Source: Streptococcaceae bacterium
Lineage (GTDB): Bacteria; Bacillota; Bacilli; Lactobacillales; Streptococcaceae
Reading direction: 5' to 3'
Assembly (NCBI GenBank): GCA_902363395.1
Contig: CABIZZ010000001.1
Span: 248,001 to 312,000 of the forward strand
Length of the DNA: 64,000 nucleotides
Positions 55,108 to 64,000 of the stretch are shown here, one piece after another. A program made the translations under genes and the position numbers. The first letter of the stretch is position 1. The number at the start of each line of letters is the position of its first letter. A model generated the notes under the pieces. That model was given only the letters and a program-made list of their open reading frames with translations. It had not been told where the DNA came from and did not search any database.

Positions 55108-57543
55108 CTAGTTTTTGAAGAACTGTTGAATTTCTTCCTCTGTGAGGCCAATCATGGGATCAATGCTTAAGTAATTGTCCTCTGTTAATCGATAGCCTTG
55201 TTGAGAAGCTTGGGAAGCAGATGAGTCAGAGTGGTTTTCAACTGAGACGAGCTCCTTTTGGGGCTCTGTTTTTTTTATGGGCTCTTCCAGGTGGACAGGG
55301 CTCTGTGAGGCAGAGTCTCTACCTTGAGGGATTCCATCCGAAAAACGCTCAATCAGATAGGTTTTGCGAGCAGTTCCAGTATTCCTTGTCGCAAAGTCAA
55401 ATGCAGTGTATTCTCCTAGGAGAATGAGCTTGCTTTTGGAACGGGTAATGGCTGTGTAGATCAGATTGCGTTGGAGCATGCGCCGACTCTGATTGGTCAA
55501 GGGAAGAATGACCACAGGAAATTCGCTTCCCTGTGATTTGTGGATACTCATGGCATAGGCCAGGCGAATCTTGTACCATTCATTGCGGGGGTAGACCAAT
55601 TCATTGCCATCAAATTGGATGGTGAGTTCATCTTGCTTGGATTCGGTATACTTAGCTGGCAAAAGGTCGGTGATGTAGCCAATATCTCCGTTAAAGACAT
55701 TGCTTTCGGCATCATTGACCAGGTGGATGACCTTGTCACCATTTCGATACTGGCAATCCAATGCTTGAAAGAATAGAGCATCTGTTTCTAATGGATTGAG
55801 AAGCTCTTGCATGAGACTGTTTATTTGATCAATACCTGCAGAACCTCGATACATCGGAGCGAGGACCTGGATGTCTCGAGCCGAAATGCCGTTGCGAAGG
55901 GCAGCGCTGGTGATTTTTTCAATCATGGGAGCGATGAGCTCACTCGGCGCTTCAAAGTAGGAACGATCAGGTTTTTTCTCTGTGAAATCAGGAGGCAGGT
56001 GGCCTTTGCGAATCTGACTGGCCAAAGTGACGATGGTCGAATCCTCACTTTGACGGAAGATGTGTTCCAGTTTGACTTGAGGGATGCTTGGGATCTGTAG
56101 GAGGTCGGACAAGACTTGTCCAGGACTCACAGAAGGGAGTTGATCCGCATCACCAACGATTAAGAGTTTGGTATTGGAGGAGATGTTGCTGAGAAGCTGA
56201 TTAGCCAGCCAAGTATCTACCATAGAGAATTCATCGACAATGATAAAATCCGCATCGAGATAATCGTCCAAGTGACTCGTGTCGTCGTCTCCCGTCATTC
56301 CTAAGTGACGATGAATGGTGGCGCTCGGAAGACCTGTCAGTTCACTCATTCGACGGGCTGCTCGACCGGTCGGAGCAGCTAAGAGGATTGGTAATTGAGA
56401 TTTCTTGCGAAGGTCCAATTGGTGCAGGCGGGCATAGGTTCCGATAATCCCATTGATAACAGTTGTTTTCCCTGTTCCTGGTCCACCTGTAAGGACAAAG
56501 ACTTTTTGCTGGATAGCTTCTTGGATAGCCTTCCGTTGGATGGGGTCGTAGTGAATGTGGGGTTCATCTTCAATGTCATCAATCGTTTGTTCGATTTTTT
56601 CTGGGTCGAAAGATTCTTGCTTTCCTTTTTCTAGCAGGCGACCGATATGGTTTCGGATCCCTTCTTCTGCAAAGAAGAGGCTGTTGTTGAAAATCTTGGT
56701 GTCAATGTTTTGCACCTTGTCTTCTTCGATGAGACTGGCCAATTCTTGGGCGACGCTGGCTGGATCGAGCTCGACTGGACGAGAAGCTTCTAAGAGTTGG
56801 ATGGTGGCTTGGAGCAATTCTTTGGCTTCAACGTAGGTGTCGCCTGTTTCTAAGGAGAGGGTTAAAAGACTATGAACCAGTCCAGCTCGAAAGCGTTCAG
56901 GTGCATCACTGGCAATACCTAATTCTTCTGCTAATTGGTCGGCAATTTTAAAGCCCATTCCTTGAATATCTTCGACCAGTTGATAAGGAGCTGATTCGAC
57001 GATTTGCAAGGTTTCTTCCTTGTAGAAATCCTGGATTTGGAAAGCTAGTTTATTAGGGATGCCATAGTTAGCAAGTTGGGCGAGGACCCGTTCCGTACCA
57101 TAGTTGAGCTGTAGTTTTTCGACAAAGGCCTCGCGATTCTTTTTAGAAAGTCCGGAGATAGAGGCCAGCTTTTCAGGTGCTTGCAGAATTTTATCAATGG
57201 TATCCTCACCATAGAGATCCACGATTTTTTGGGCAGTTTTGAGTCCGATTCCTTTAAAATGGTCGCTAGAAAAGTATTTCACCAAGCCTTTGCTTGTGGG
57301 TTTGGCTCGTTCATAGCGACTCATTTGCAACTGTTGGCCATATTTCGGATGATGGACCAGTTCTCCCCAGAAGGTATAATCTTCTCCTTCGACGATATCT
57401 GCCATCGTTCCAGTAACGATAATTTCAAAGTCATCATAGTCCTCTGCATCTGTATCATTGATATCCAACAATAAGATCCGGAAAAAACTACTTTGATTTT
57501 CAAAAATGACCCGCTCAATGGTTCCTGAGAAATAGTATTCCAT
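55108..57543 (-). CDS. recD2: RecD2-type ATP-dependent DNA helicase
   Basis: 811 residues. N-terminal OB-like and helix-hairpin-helix region (FKGIGLKTAQKIVDLYGEDT, ANYGIP, GMGFKIADQLA), Walker A at residues 351-361 (LTGGPGTGKTT), Walker B/DEFSMVD, and the SH3/helicase C-terminal AYAMSIHKSQGSEFPVV motif. A Ser/Glu-rich tail follows. This is the RecD2 form, which works without RecBC; in firmicutes it takes part in repair and replication. Last gene of rnhC-lepB-recD2. Confidence 0.94.
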   Translation of the reverse strand: MEYYFSGTIERVIFENQSSFFRILLLDINDTDAEDYDDFEIIVTGTMADIVEGEDYTFWGELVHHPKYGQQLQMSRYERAKPTSKGLVKYFSSDHFKGIGLKTAQKIVDLYGEDTIDKILQAPEKLASISGLSKKNREAFVEKLQLNYGTERVLAQLANYGIPNKLAFQIQDFYKEETLQIVESAPYQLVEDIQGMGFKIADQLAEELGIASDAPERFRAGLVHSLLTLSLETGDTYVEAKELLQATIQLLEASRPVELDPASVAQELASLIEEDKVQNIDTKIFNNSLFFAEEGIRNHIGRLLEKGKQESFDPEKIEQTIDDIEDEPHIHYDPIQRKAIQEAIQQKVFVLTGGPGTGKTTVINGIIGTYARLHQLDLRKKSQLPILLAAPTGRAARRMSELTGLPSATIHRHLGMTGDDDTSHLDDYLDADFIIVDEFSMVDTWLANQLLSNISSNTKLLIVGDADQLPSVSPGQVLSDLLQIPSIPQVKLEHIFRQSEDSTIVTLASQIRKGHLPPDFTEKKPDRSYFEAPSELIAPMIEKITSAALRNGISARDIQVLAPMYRGSAGIDQINSLMQELLNPLETDALFFQALDCQYRNGDKVIHLVNDAESNVFNGDIGYITDLLPAKYTESKQDELTIQFDGNELVYPRNEWYKIRLAYAMSIHKSQGSEFPVVILPLTNQSRRMLQRNLIYTAITRSKSKLILLGEYTAFDFATRNTGTARKTYLIERFSDGIPQGRDSASQSPVHLEEPIKKTEPQKELVSVENHSDSSASQASQQGYRLTEDNYLSIDPMIGLTEEEIQQFFKN

Positions 57544-57599
57544 GCAGAGTTTCCTTTTAAGTAATGGTCTGAGAGAGCTTATCTCTCACGAAGATATTG

Positions 57600-57630
57600 A
57601 AAGAGATTGGAACAAGAGTCCCAACCTCAT
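57600..57630 (-). terminator. Hairpin after lepB
   Basis: GAGATTGG and CCAACCTC arms with inner AC/GT pairs and loop AAGA; the minus strand continues with TTTCAAT. Weak terminator or attenuator before recD2. Confidence 0.4.
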
Positions 57631-57636
57631 CATGGG

Positions 57637-58275
57637 TTAATACGTCTGGAATGGAAGGAGCGGCCAGAGGCGAAGAACGGCTTCTCCTTTGATTTGTTCC
57701 TTCTTGAAAGCTCCCACCTGGCGGCTATCTTTTGAGACGATCCGATCATCTCCAAGGAGGAGGTATTCGTCTTTTTTCAGTGTTATAGAGAAGGTGGCAT
57801 TTCCATCTTTATCAACGGTGAAAGCTTCGGCTATCTGTGCCATTTGGCGGAAGAGCTCTCCATTTTCTTCGAACCCTTTTCCAGAATAGGTTGATTGCAA
57901 TTTATCTTCTTTAAATTTTTGAATGTAGTCTTTCAAGTAAGGCTCGTCCGTTTCTTTGCTGTTGATATAGAGGACATCATTTTTGTACTCTATGGTTTCA
58001 CCAGGGAGTCCAATGACCCGTTTCACGATCTCTTTGGTTTTACCATTCTCTGTTTCACTAGCGACCACAATATCAAAACGGTCGACAGGTAGTTTATTGA
58101 TAACGAGTAGGTATTCGCTATCTGCCAAGGTCGGATCCATAGAATGGCCATCGACACGGACAGGCGTCCACAGATAAATACGAGAGAGAATAATGCCTCC
58201 AATAATGAGGCCGAAGAGTGCCCATTCTTTCAGGAAAGAACGGACTGGATTAGTTGATTTTTTTGAACGTTTCAT
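57637..58275 (-). CDS. lepB: Signal peptidase I
   Basis: Membrane serine protease that removes signal peptides at the outer face of the membrane. 212 residues. One N-terminal helix (WALFGLIIGGIILSRIYLW), the catalytic Ser in VDGHSMDPTL, the general-base Lys in VKRVIGLPGE, and LLGDDRIVSKDSR near the C-terminus. Its start lies 3 bp after the rnhC stop. Confidence 0.95.
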   Translation of the reverse strand: MKRSKKSTNPVRSFLKEWALFGLIIGGIILSRIYLWTPVRVDGHSMDPTLADSEYLLVINKLPVDRFDIVVASETENGKTKEIVKRVIGLPGETIEYKNDVLYINSKETDEPYLKDYIQKFKEDKLQSTYSGKGFEENGELFRQMAQIAEAFTVDKDGNATFSITLKKDEYLLLGDDRIVSKDSRQVGAFKKEQIKGEAVLRLWPLLPFQTY

Positions 58276-58278
58276 GCT

Positions 58279-59169
58279 TTATCTTTCTATCAATTTTTTT
58301 GCTTTTTCTGTATTTTTAAAATGAAGTTTGGCACTGTAGTCAAGGGCTTGAATGCCATAGGCCTTTAATAGTTGAGCAGCTACCTTATCTGAGGGCGTAC
58401 CAGCTCCACTAGGAAGGGTGTAGCCGAGTTCTTGACTCAAATCTTCCAGATTTTGGAGGAAGAGGTCACGGGCAATAATGGAACTCACAGCTACCGCCAG
58501 GTATTTTCCTTCGGCCTTCTCTTCTAGGGTGACGACTTGTGGGACCTGATTCGCTTCTGCTTGAACATAGCGATCATAGTTTTTCTTGGTCGTAAAGGCA
58601 TCGACTACAATCTTTTGAGCTTTTGCCCCTTGTTGCAAGAGCAAAAAAATGGCTTGATTGTGAAGAGCAACCTTGACAGATACCGCATTGTAGCCAGAGG
58701 CGATGACCTGATTGTATTTTTTAGGTGTCAGCAGTAAGGCCTGATGCGGGATTTCTTTTTTGAGAATCGGTGCGAGAGCTCGAATTTTTCGATCATCTAA
58801 GGTCTTAGAATCCCCAACTCCTAGACTTTTTAAGCGGGCATGTTGCTCCGGGCTAACCAGTGAAGCCACGACGGCAAGCCCTCCAAAGTAAGAGCCGTTT
58901 CCGACTTCATCCGTTCCGATTAAGGGGAAGTCTTGTCCGGCAAGTGCTTGGTCTATTGGATCTTGTTGGTAACCGAAGAAGGCAGCATAGCGCGTCGCCT
59001 GACTACCTTGTAGGACAACCTTTCCTGATGTGTAAATCGAAATGGTTGCACCAGGTGCCTTGAAAAAATAACGGATATAAGGATTTTTTGAAGGTGCCAG
59101 GTGGTCTTGGTGCTGACGAACAAATGCTTGGATGTCCTCGTTTTGAGGGGACAATGTAATTGTTTCCAT
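58279..59169 (-). CDS. rnhC: Ribonuclease HIII
   Basis: Cleaves the RNA strand of RNA-DNA hybrids. 296 residues: N-terminal TBP-like substrate-binding domain and C-terminal RNase H fold. The catalytic DEVG motif is [16 protein letters not shown], and later acids are in VVDAFTT and AVSSIIARD. First of rnhC-lepB-recD2. Confidence 0.95.
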   Translation of the reverse strand: METITLSPQNEDIQAFVRQHQDHLAPSKNPYIRYFFKAPGATISIYTSGKVVLQGSQATRYAAFFGYQQDPIDQALAGQDFPLIGTDEVGNGSYFGGLAVVASLVSPEQHARLKSLGVGDSKTLDDRKIRALAPILKKEIPHQALLLTPKKYNQVIASGYNAVSVKVALHNQAIFLLLQQGAKAQKIVVDAFTTKKNYDRYVQAEANQVPQVVTLEEKAEGKYLAVAVSSIIARDLFLQNLEDLSQELGYTLPSGAGTPSDKVAAQLLKAYGIQALDYSAKLHFKNTEKAKKLIER

Positions 59170-59224
59170 AGCCCTTATTGTATCATAAAAGCTAGATGAA
59201 AGGCCAGAAAAAGACCAGTCGAAT

Positions 59225-59704
59225 TTAATCTGAAAGAACTTCTTTTAGGCTTGATTCAATTGCTTGAGGATTAGTTTTTGAAGAGAAGCGGTGGATGACT
59301 TGGCCTTGGCGATTGATCAAGAATTTGGCGAAATTCCATTCAATGCGGGAGCCCAAGGGACCACTAGCTTGTTCTTTTAACCATTGGTAGAGGGGGCTGG
59401 CTTCTTTCCCATTGACTTTTATTTTTGCAAAACGTGGGAAGCTGGTTTGGTAATGGAGGCTACAAAATTGATTAATCTCCTCCGCACTACCCGGTGCTTG
59501 GCCCATAAATTGATTGCATGGAAAGTCAAGGATTTCAAATCCTTGGTCATGGTAGCGCTCATAGAGCTCTTGCAATCCCTGGTATTGAGGCGTCAGACCG
59601 CAACCAGTTGCTGTATTGACGATGAGGAGTACTTGGCCTCGATATGCTTCGAGGGAGAAGGGGCTCCCATCTTGGGCCATTACGGTGAAATCATAGATAG
59701 TCAT
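59225..59704 (-). CDS. gpo: Glutathione peroxidase-like thiol peroxidase
   Basis: 159 residues, GPx family. The peroxidatic Cys is in [12 protein letters not shown] (Cys in place of selenocysteine), followed by [11 protein letters not shown] and [10 protein letters not shown], the Gln/Trp/Asn of the catalytic tetrad. Such bacterial enzymes usually use thioredoxin rather than glutathione. Single gene. Confidence 0.93.
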   Translation of the reverse strand: MTIYDFTVMAQDGSPFSLEAYRGQVLLIVNTATGCGLTPQYQGLQELYERYHDQGFEILDFPCNQFMGQAPGSAEEINQFCSLHYQTSFPRFAKIKVNGKEASPLYQWLKEQASGPLGSRIEWNFAKFLINRQGQVIHRFSSKTNPQAIESSLKEVLSD

Positions 59705-59830
59705 TTTACACGTCCTTTCCTACTTTCTCTATTGTATCACGCTTGAGTCGAAAACAGTTAAACCGTGGCCCTAGTGCTTCGGTATTTCCTATGGGAAGGG
59801 GATTTTCCTACTGACAAGCGGGCTAGATTT

Positions 59831-59839
59831 TGATATAAT
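59831..59839 (+). promoter_or_regulatory. Extended -10 promoter of zapA-cvpA-mutS2
   Basis: TGATATAAT, 17 bp before the ATG, leaving a very short leader with the GAGGTGAT ribosome-binding site. Confidence 0.7.
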
Positions 59840-59856
59840 ATCGTGAGGTGATTTTT

Positions 59857-60147
59857 ATGTCCAGCTTAAATAGATACAAATTTACTTTCGGTAATAAATC
59901 GCTGACTCTTACAACCAATCATGATAATCTCTTTATGGAAGAGGTTGAACGGGTCGCGAAGGAAAAATATGAAGCGATTAAAGAACAAATGCCAGCTGCT
60001 GATGATGAGACCCTGGCCATTTTACTAGCAATCAATAGTTTATCAACACAATTGAGTCGTGAGATTGAGTTTGACGATAAGGAAAAAGAATTGGAAGATT
60101 TTCGTCGCAAGGCCCTAGATGGCCTGGTCGGTAGATCATCTAATTAA
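59857..60147 (+). CDS. zapA: ZapA-like cell division protein
   Basis: 96 residues, soluble. The N-terminal domain (NRYKFTFGNKSLTLTT, then FMEEVERVAKEKYEAI) and the C-terminal helix (ILLAINSLSTQLSREIEF) match the ZapA pattern, a dimeric activator of FtsZ bundling. The ATG at 59857 is placed by GAGGTGAT 6-7 nt upstream; a GTG three codons earlier is in frame. It precedes cvpA and mutS2 as is usual in streptococci. Confidence 0.82.
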   Translation: MSSLNRYKFTFGNKSLTLTTNHDNLFMEEVERVAKEKYEAIKEQMPAADDETLAILLAINSLSTQLSREIEFDDKEKELEDFRRKALDGLVGRSSN

Positions 60148-60157
60148 GGGGAGTTGC

Positions 60158-60712
60158 ATGTTTTCAATCCTGATTTTATTCATCCTAGCTTGGAGTTTTT
60201 ATATTGGGTATTCAAGAGGGATTTTGCTTCAAGGATATTATTTTTTAACCATGATTGTGGCTATGTTGGTCGCAGGATCAGGCTATCAGTCCTTGGCAAA
60301 AACCATTAGTCTATGGATCCCATTTTCGAGTGCAACACAAGCTTCAAAAACCTATTTTTATGGTGCAGATCATCTCTTTCACTTAGACAAAGTTTTTTAC
60401 GCTGGTTTGGCTTATTTCATCTTGTTTGTTTTAGTCTATGCGATGGGTCGAGTGATTGGACTTTTTATTCCCTTAATTCCAACGCCTGAAAAATGGGAGG
60501 AGTATCCGTTTCAGATTGCCAGTGGTGTGTTAGCTGTACTGGTGACCTACTTTGTTCTGCAAATGGGATTCACAATTTTGTCAACCATCCCCATGGCGGC
60601 CATTCAAGATCGACTCCATGGAAGTTTCCTCATTCGATTTATGGTGCAGTATAGCCCCCTTACAGCAGGCCTCTTGAAACAACTTTGGGTTGTAAAGATC
60701 TTAGGTGCGTAA
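60158..60712 (+). CDS. CvpA family membrane protein
   Basis: 184 residues with four helices. In Gram-positives the CvpA-like protein is found next to mutS2 and is of unclear function; in E. coli CvpA is linked to colicin V production. The ATG at 60158 has GGGGAG 7 nt upstream. The frame is open 13 codons earlier within the zapA 3' end. Confidence 0.85.
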   Translation: MFSILILFILAWSFYIGYSRGILLQGYYFLTMIVAMLVAGSGYQSLAKTISLWIPFSSATQASKTYFYGADHLFHLDKVFYAGLAYFILFVLVYAMGRVIGLFIPLIPTPEKWEEYPFQIASGVLAVLVTYFVLQMGFTILSTIPMAAIQDRLHGSFLIRFMVQYSPLTAGLLKQLWVVKILGA

Positions 60713-60761
60713 TCACTTCTCATCATGTCTAACAGTTCATGAGAGTTATTATAGAAAGGAA

Positions 60762-60795
60762 GGGGAGGCTCAGACCAAAATCAGCCTCCTTTTCT
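60762..60795 (+). terminator. Terminator-like hairpin between cvpA and mutS2
   Basis: GGAGGCT pairs with AGCCTCC and is followed by TTTTC. Read-through to mutS2 is still likely. Confidence 0.6.
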
Positions 60796-60808
60796 GTTGT
60801 GGAGAAAC

Positions 60809-63145
60809 ATGAATCAAAAAATTCTCGAAACCTTAGAGTTTCAAAAAGTCAAAAACTTAGTAGAGCCTTATTTGCAAACGGAGCAGGGCGAAGTGGAGTT
60901 GCAGGAGTTAGCTCCACTTGCAAAAAAAGAAGCAATTGAAACCGCCTTTCTTGAAATGGCGGATATGGCTCAGATCTTTGTGGAGCATCCGCACTTTAGC
61001 GTGCCCACCATCCAAGAAATTCGTCCAGTGACCAAGCGTTTAGAACTAGAAACATCGCTCAATATCGATGAATTGTTAGCGGTGAAGAAAGTCCTGCGCG
61101 TGACCCACGAATTGCGAAATTTTTATGATGAATTAGAAAATGTCCGCTTGGAAAAACTGGATCGGATGTTTGAAAATCTAGTCGACCTTCCACAGTTGCA
61201 AGGAAGTCTCCATGCCATTAATGAGGCGGGATTTATTGAAAACTTTGCCAGCGAAACCTTGGCCAAAATTCGTCGACGGATTCAAGAGAATGAACACCAA
61301 GTGCGAGACATTCTACAAGAATTGTTGAAGACCAAGTCCGAAATGCTGGCTGATCAGGTCGTAGCGAGTCGGAATGGACGAAATGTCTTGCCAGTCAAAA
61401 ACACCTACCGCAATCGGATTGCCGGTGTGGTGCACGATATTTCAGCTAGTGGAAACACCGTCTATATCGAACCTCGGGCGGTCGTCAATCTTAATGAAGA
61501 GATTGCCAACCATCGTGCGGATGAACGCTTCGAGATGCTCCGGATCTTGGAAGAAATTTCAAACCTCCTTCGTCCTCATGCGGGGGAAATCCGAAACAAT
61601 GCTTGGCTGATTGGTCATATTGACCTCGTTCGTGCCAAACATCGCTTTTTACAGGACCGAAAAGGGACTATTCCAACTTTGTCAGATCAAGGGGAGATTC
61701 AGCTCTTGCAGGTTCGCCATCCCTTGATTGAAAAGGCTGTTCCCAATGATATCCACTTTGGAAAAGACCTCACAGAGATTGTGATTACCGGACCAAATAC
61801 GGGTGGGAAGACCATCATGCTCAAGACCTTGGGACTAGCCCAATTAATGGCTCAGTCGGGCTTGCCAATCCTAGCTGATGCAGGGAGCAAGGTGGCTGTC
61901 TTCACGCAAATCTTCTCTGATATCGGGGATGAGCAGTCAATCGAGCAGAGCCTGTCTACCTTCTCCAGTCACATGACCAATATTGTCTCTATTTTGGAGC
62001 AGGTCGATGAGGAATCCTTGGTCTTGCTGGATGAGTTGGGAGCTGGAACGGATCCTCAGGAAGGGGCTTCACTGGCAATCGCCATCCTAGAAGATCTCCG
62101 CTTACGAGGGATCAAGACTATGGCAACCACCCACTATCCAGAACTCAAAGCCTATGGGATTGAGACTCTTGGTGTCCAAAATGCCAGCATGGAATTTGAT
62201 ACGGACAGCCTGCGTCCGACCTATCGATTTATGCAGGGGGTACCAGGACGTTCCAATGCCTTTGAAATCGCGCGTCGTCTAGGCTTGTCAGAAGTGATTG
62301 TTCGTCAAGCGCAGGGGTTGACCAATCAGGATCGAGATGTCAACCGCATCATTGAAAAGTTAGAAGCTCAGACCCTAGAAAGTCGCAAACGCCTCGAATC
62401 CATCCGAGATGTCGAACAGGAAAATCTGAAATTCAACCGCGTCCTCAAGAAATTGTACAATGAGTTGACCCGAGAGCGGGAGACAGAGCTCAACAAGGCG
62501 CGTAAAGAAGCGCAAGAAATTGTGGATTTAGCTCTAGCAGAGAGCGATCAGATCTTACAAGGTCTCCATGCCAAATCGCAACTCAAGCCCCATGAAATTA
62601 TTGAGGCCAAGTCTCAGTTGAAGAAATTGGCTCCAGAAACGGTCGACCTATCGAAAAACAAGGTCTTGAAACAGGCTAAGAAATCCCGTGCTCCAAAAGT
62701 CGGAGATGAGATCTTGGTCATCAGCTATGGGCAGCGGGGGAGCCTTACCAAGCAACTCAAGGATGGTCGCTGGGAAGCCCAAGTGGGTCTAATCAAGATG
62801 ACCTTGGAAGAAAAAGAATTTAATCTCCTGAAAGCTGAAAAGGATGCTTCTCAACCGAAAAAACGCCAGGTCCACGTAGTCAAACGTTCCAACGCCAATG
62901 GGCCTCGGGCCCGCTTGGACCTTCGTGGCAAACGGTATGAGGAAGCCATGGAAGAATTGGACAGCTTTATCGACCAAGCCCTTCTCAATAATATGGCCCA
63001 AGTCGATATCATCCACGGTATCGGAACTGGGGTCATCCGGGAAGGAGTTACCAAGTACCTCCGTCGCAATAAGCATGTCAAAAGCTTCGAGTACGCCCCT
63101 CAAAATGCAGGAGGAAGCGGAGCGACAATTGTGACCTTTAAATAA
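60809..63145 (+). CDS. mutS2: Endonuclease MutS2 (ribosome-collision ATPase / recombination suppressor)
   Basis: 778 residues. MutS core and clamp (residues ~1-310), Walker A in [15 protein letters not shown] (~327-340), Walker [15 protein letters not shown], a coiled coil (~520-600), and a C-terminal Smr domain with [20 protein letters not shown] and [12 protein letters not shown]. MutS2 lacks the mismatch-binding domain. It is known to bind branched DNA, and in firmicutes also collided ribosomes. The ATG at 60809 follows TGGAGAAAC; the earlier TTG is not preferred. Confidence 0.95.
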   Translation: MNQKILETLEFQKVKNLVEPYLQTEQGEVELQELAPLAKKEAIETAFLEMADMAQIFVEHPHFSVPTIQEIRPVTKRLELETSLNIDELLAVKKVLRVTHELRNFYDELENVRLEKLDRMFENLVDLPQLQGSLHAINEAGFIENFASETLAKIRRRIQENEHQVRDILQELLKTKSEMLADQVVASRNGRNVLPVKNTYRNRIAGVVHDISASGNTVYIEPRAVVNLNEEIANHRADERFEMLRILEEISNLLRPHAGEIRNNAWLIGHIDLVRAKHRFLQDRKGTIPTLSDQGEIQLLQVRHPLIEKAVPNDIHFGKDLTEIVITGPNTGGKTIMLKTLGLAQLMAQSGLPILADAGSKVAVFTQIFSDIGDEQSIEQSLSTFSSHMTNIVSILEQVDEESLVLLDELGAGTDPQEGASLAIAILEDLRLRGIKTMATTHYPELKAYGIETLGVQNASMEFDTDSLRPTYRFMQGVPGRSNAFEIARRLGLSEVIVRQAQGLTNQDRDVNRIIEKLEAQTLESRKRLESIRDVEQENLKFNRVLKKLYNELTRERETELNKARKEAQEIVDLALAESDQILQGLHAKSQLKPHEIIEAKSQLKKLAPETVDLSKNKVLKQAKKSRAPKVGDEILVISYGQRGSLTKQLKDGRWEAQVGLIKMTLEEKEFNLLKAEKDASQPKKRQVHVVKRSNANGPRARLDLRGKRYEEAMEELDSFIDQALLNNMAQVDIIHGIGTGVIREGVTKYLRRNKHVKSFEYAPQNAGGSGATIVTFK

Positions 63146-63158
63146 GCAAAGAGTCAGT

Positions 63159-63185
63159 CGTGCCTTTTAATCAGGCACGCTTTTT
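63159..63185 (+). terminator. mutS2 terminator
   Basis: CGTGCC pairs with GGCACG and is followed by CTTTTT. Confidence 0.85.
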
Positions 63186-63193
63186 GCTATAAT
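63185..63193 (+). promoter_or_regulatory. Extended -10 promoter of the C69 dipeptidase gene
   Basis: TGCTATAAT, 32 bp before the ATG; it directly abuts the mutS2 terminator. Confidence 0.75.
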
Positions 63194-63225
63194 ACAGTCA
63201 GTTTAAACGGAAAGAAGGAAAGTAT

Positions 63226-64000
63226 ATGACCCCTAATCGTTCGTCTGATTCTTGTACCACTATACTCGTCGGAAAAGATGCCAGTTATGATGGTTCAACC
63301 ATTGTAGCTCGCACGGAAGACTCTCAAAACGGAGTGTTTACTCCAAAGAAATTTATCGTTGTTCAGCCAGAGGATCAACCCCGTCATTATCGCTCAGTTC
63401 TATCTTCTTTTGAGATAGACCTGCCAGATAACCCTGTTCGTTACACAGCTGTTCCAGATGCTATTCCTAAGGATGGTATCTGGGGAGAAGCAGGGATCAA
63501 TCGTTACAATGTGGCCATGAGTGAGACAGAGACCATTACGACCAATAGCCGGGTCTTGGGTGCGGATCCTCTGGTGGAAAGTGGCATTGGGGAGGAAGAC
63601 ATGCTGACCTTGGTTCTTCCTTATGTCCAGACTGCCCGAGAAGGAGTGCTTCGCTTGGGGAAACTCTTAGAGGAATACGGAACCTATGAGTCTAATGGAG
63701 TGGCTATCAGCGATGTTAATGAAATCTGGTGGTTGGAAACTATCGGAGGTCATCACTGGATGGCCCGCCGTGTGCCAGACGATGCCTATGTGACCAATCC
63801 GAATCAATTGGGAAGTGATCGCTTTGAGTTTGATCGCCCAGAAGAGTTTTTATGTGATCCAGACTTGAAAGATTTTGTGGAACGCCATCACCTGGCCTTG
63901 GATTTTGACGGTTCGTCCTTTAACCCTCGTTATGCTTTTGGGAGCCAACGAGACAAGGACCGCCATTACAACACGCCACGGGCTTGGGACATTCAACGGT
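63226..64000 (+). CDS. C69-family dipeptidase (PepD type), 3' end beyond window
   Basis: The frame is open from ATG 63226 to the window end, giving about 258 residues of a protein usually near 470-500. The Ntn-hydrolase N-terminus has [19 protein letters not shown], in which the Cys is the expected nucleophile, exposed after removal of a short propeptide. [20 protein letters not shown] is the family motif. Such enzymes hydrolyse dipeptides; whether this one is cytoplasmic or surface-bound is not shown. AAGAAGGAA lies upstream of the start. Confidence 0.9.
   Translation, partial: MTPNRSSDSCTTILVGKDASYDGSTIVARTEDSQNGVFTPKKFIVVQPEDQPRHYRSVLSSFEIDLPDNPVRYTAVPDAIPKDGIWGEAGINRYNVAMSETETITTNSRVLGADPLVESGIGEEDMLTLVLPYVQTAREGVLRLGKLLEEYGTYESNGVAISDVNEIWWLETIGGHHWMARRVPDDAYVTNPNQLGSDRFEFDRPEEFLCDPDLKDFVERHHLALDFDGSSFNPRYAFGSQRDKDRHYNTPRAWDIQR

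Overview
The window is chromosomal DNA from a low-GC Gram-positive coccus, almost certainly a viridans/oral Streptococcus of the mitis-sanguinis-parasanguinis type. The evidence is the gene content and order (rsmA-rsgA-rpe-thiN-rmuC-yhaM-purR, glnR-glnA, tsaB-rimI-tsaD, a mevalonate pathway, a divergent pflB/dinB pair, rnhC-lepB-recD2, zapA-cvpA-mutS2), a YSIRK signal on a wall-anchored glycosidase, the abundance of extended -10 (TGnTATAAT) promoters, and cre, GlnR and PurR operators. The species cannot be fixed from the sequence alone. It is almost all core genome. I see no prophage, insertion sequence, CRISPR array, rRNA operon or resistance island.

Layout. 1-9.2 kb: an unrecognised membrane protein, then a plus-strand housekeeping run (rsmA, rsgA, rpe, thiN, rmuC, yhaM, purR and a membrane-anchored protein), interrupted by two minus-strand tRNAs (Ser-CGA, Leu-CAG) and a CPBP/CAAX protease. 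9.2-14 kb: the str genes rpsL, rpsG and fusA, then gapA. 14-19 kb: a 1600-residue GH85 endo-beta-N-acetylglucosaminidase with a cre site. 19-23 kb: pgk, a FUSC-type membrane protein, glnR-glnA and the first copy of a 174-bp repeat. 23-30.4 kb: rnjA-rpoY, the t6A genes, an unknown AT-rich gene, azlCD and a lipoprotein. 30.4-41.1 kb: an SNF transporter, a flavoprotein, a receiver-like protein, mntH, ybaB, a DnaQ-type exonuclease, a RocS-like protein, pepX and a membrane protein with a possible papain-like domain. 41.2-49.4 kb: cppA, a serine hydrolase, and six mevalonate-pathway genes in two convergent operons. 49.5-53.8 kb: the second repeat copy, a small membrane protein, a two-gene ThrE-type exporter and pflB. 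54-64 kb: dinB, recD2-lepB-rnhC, gpo, zapA-cvpA-mutS2 and a C69 dipeptidase cut by the window end.

Functional links. mvaS and mvaA make mevalonate from acetoacetyl-CoA and acetyl-CoA; mvaK1, mvaD, mvaK2 and fni turn it into IPP/DMAPP. GlnR has an operator in its own promoter ahead of glnA. PurR has a PurBox pair that also forms the terminator stem of yhaM. Predicted CcpA sites lie at the glycosidase, the CAAX protease and a small membrane protein gene.

The most interesting non-coding features are a ~146-nt multi-arm palindromic element after ybaB, a 92-nt interrupted hairpin between rpsG and fusA, the duplicated 174-bp hairpin-rich repeat, and a 21-bp tandem repeat upstream of a degenerate AgrA/ComE-like receiver gene. 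No complete new multigene system is evident; these elements and three uncharacterised proteins are the best leads.
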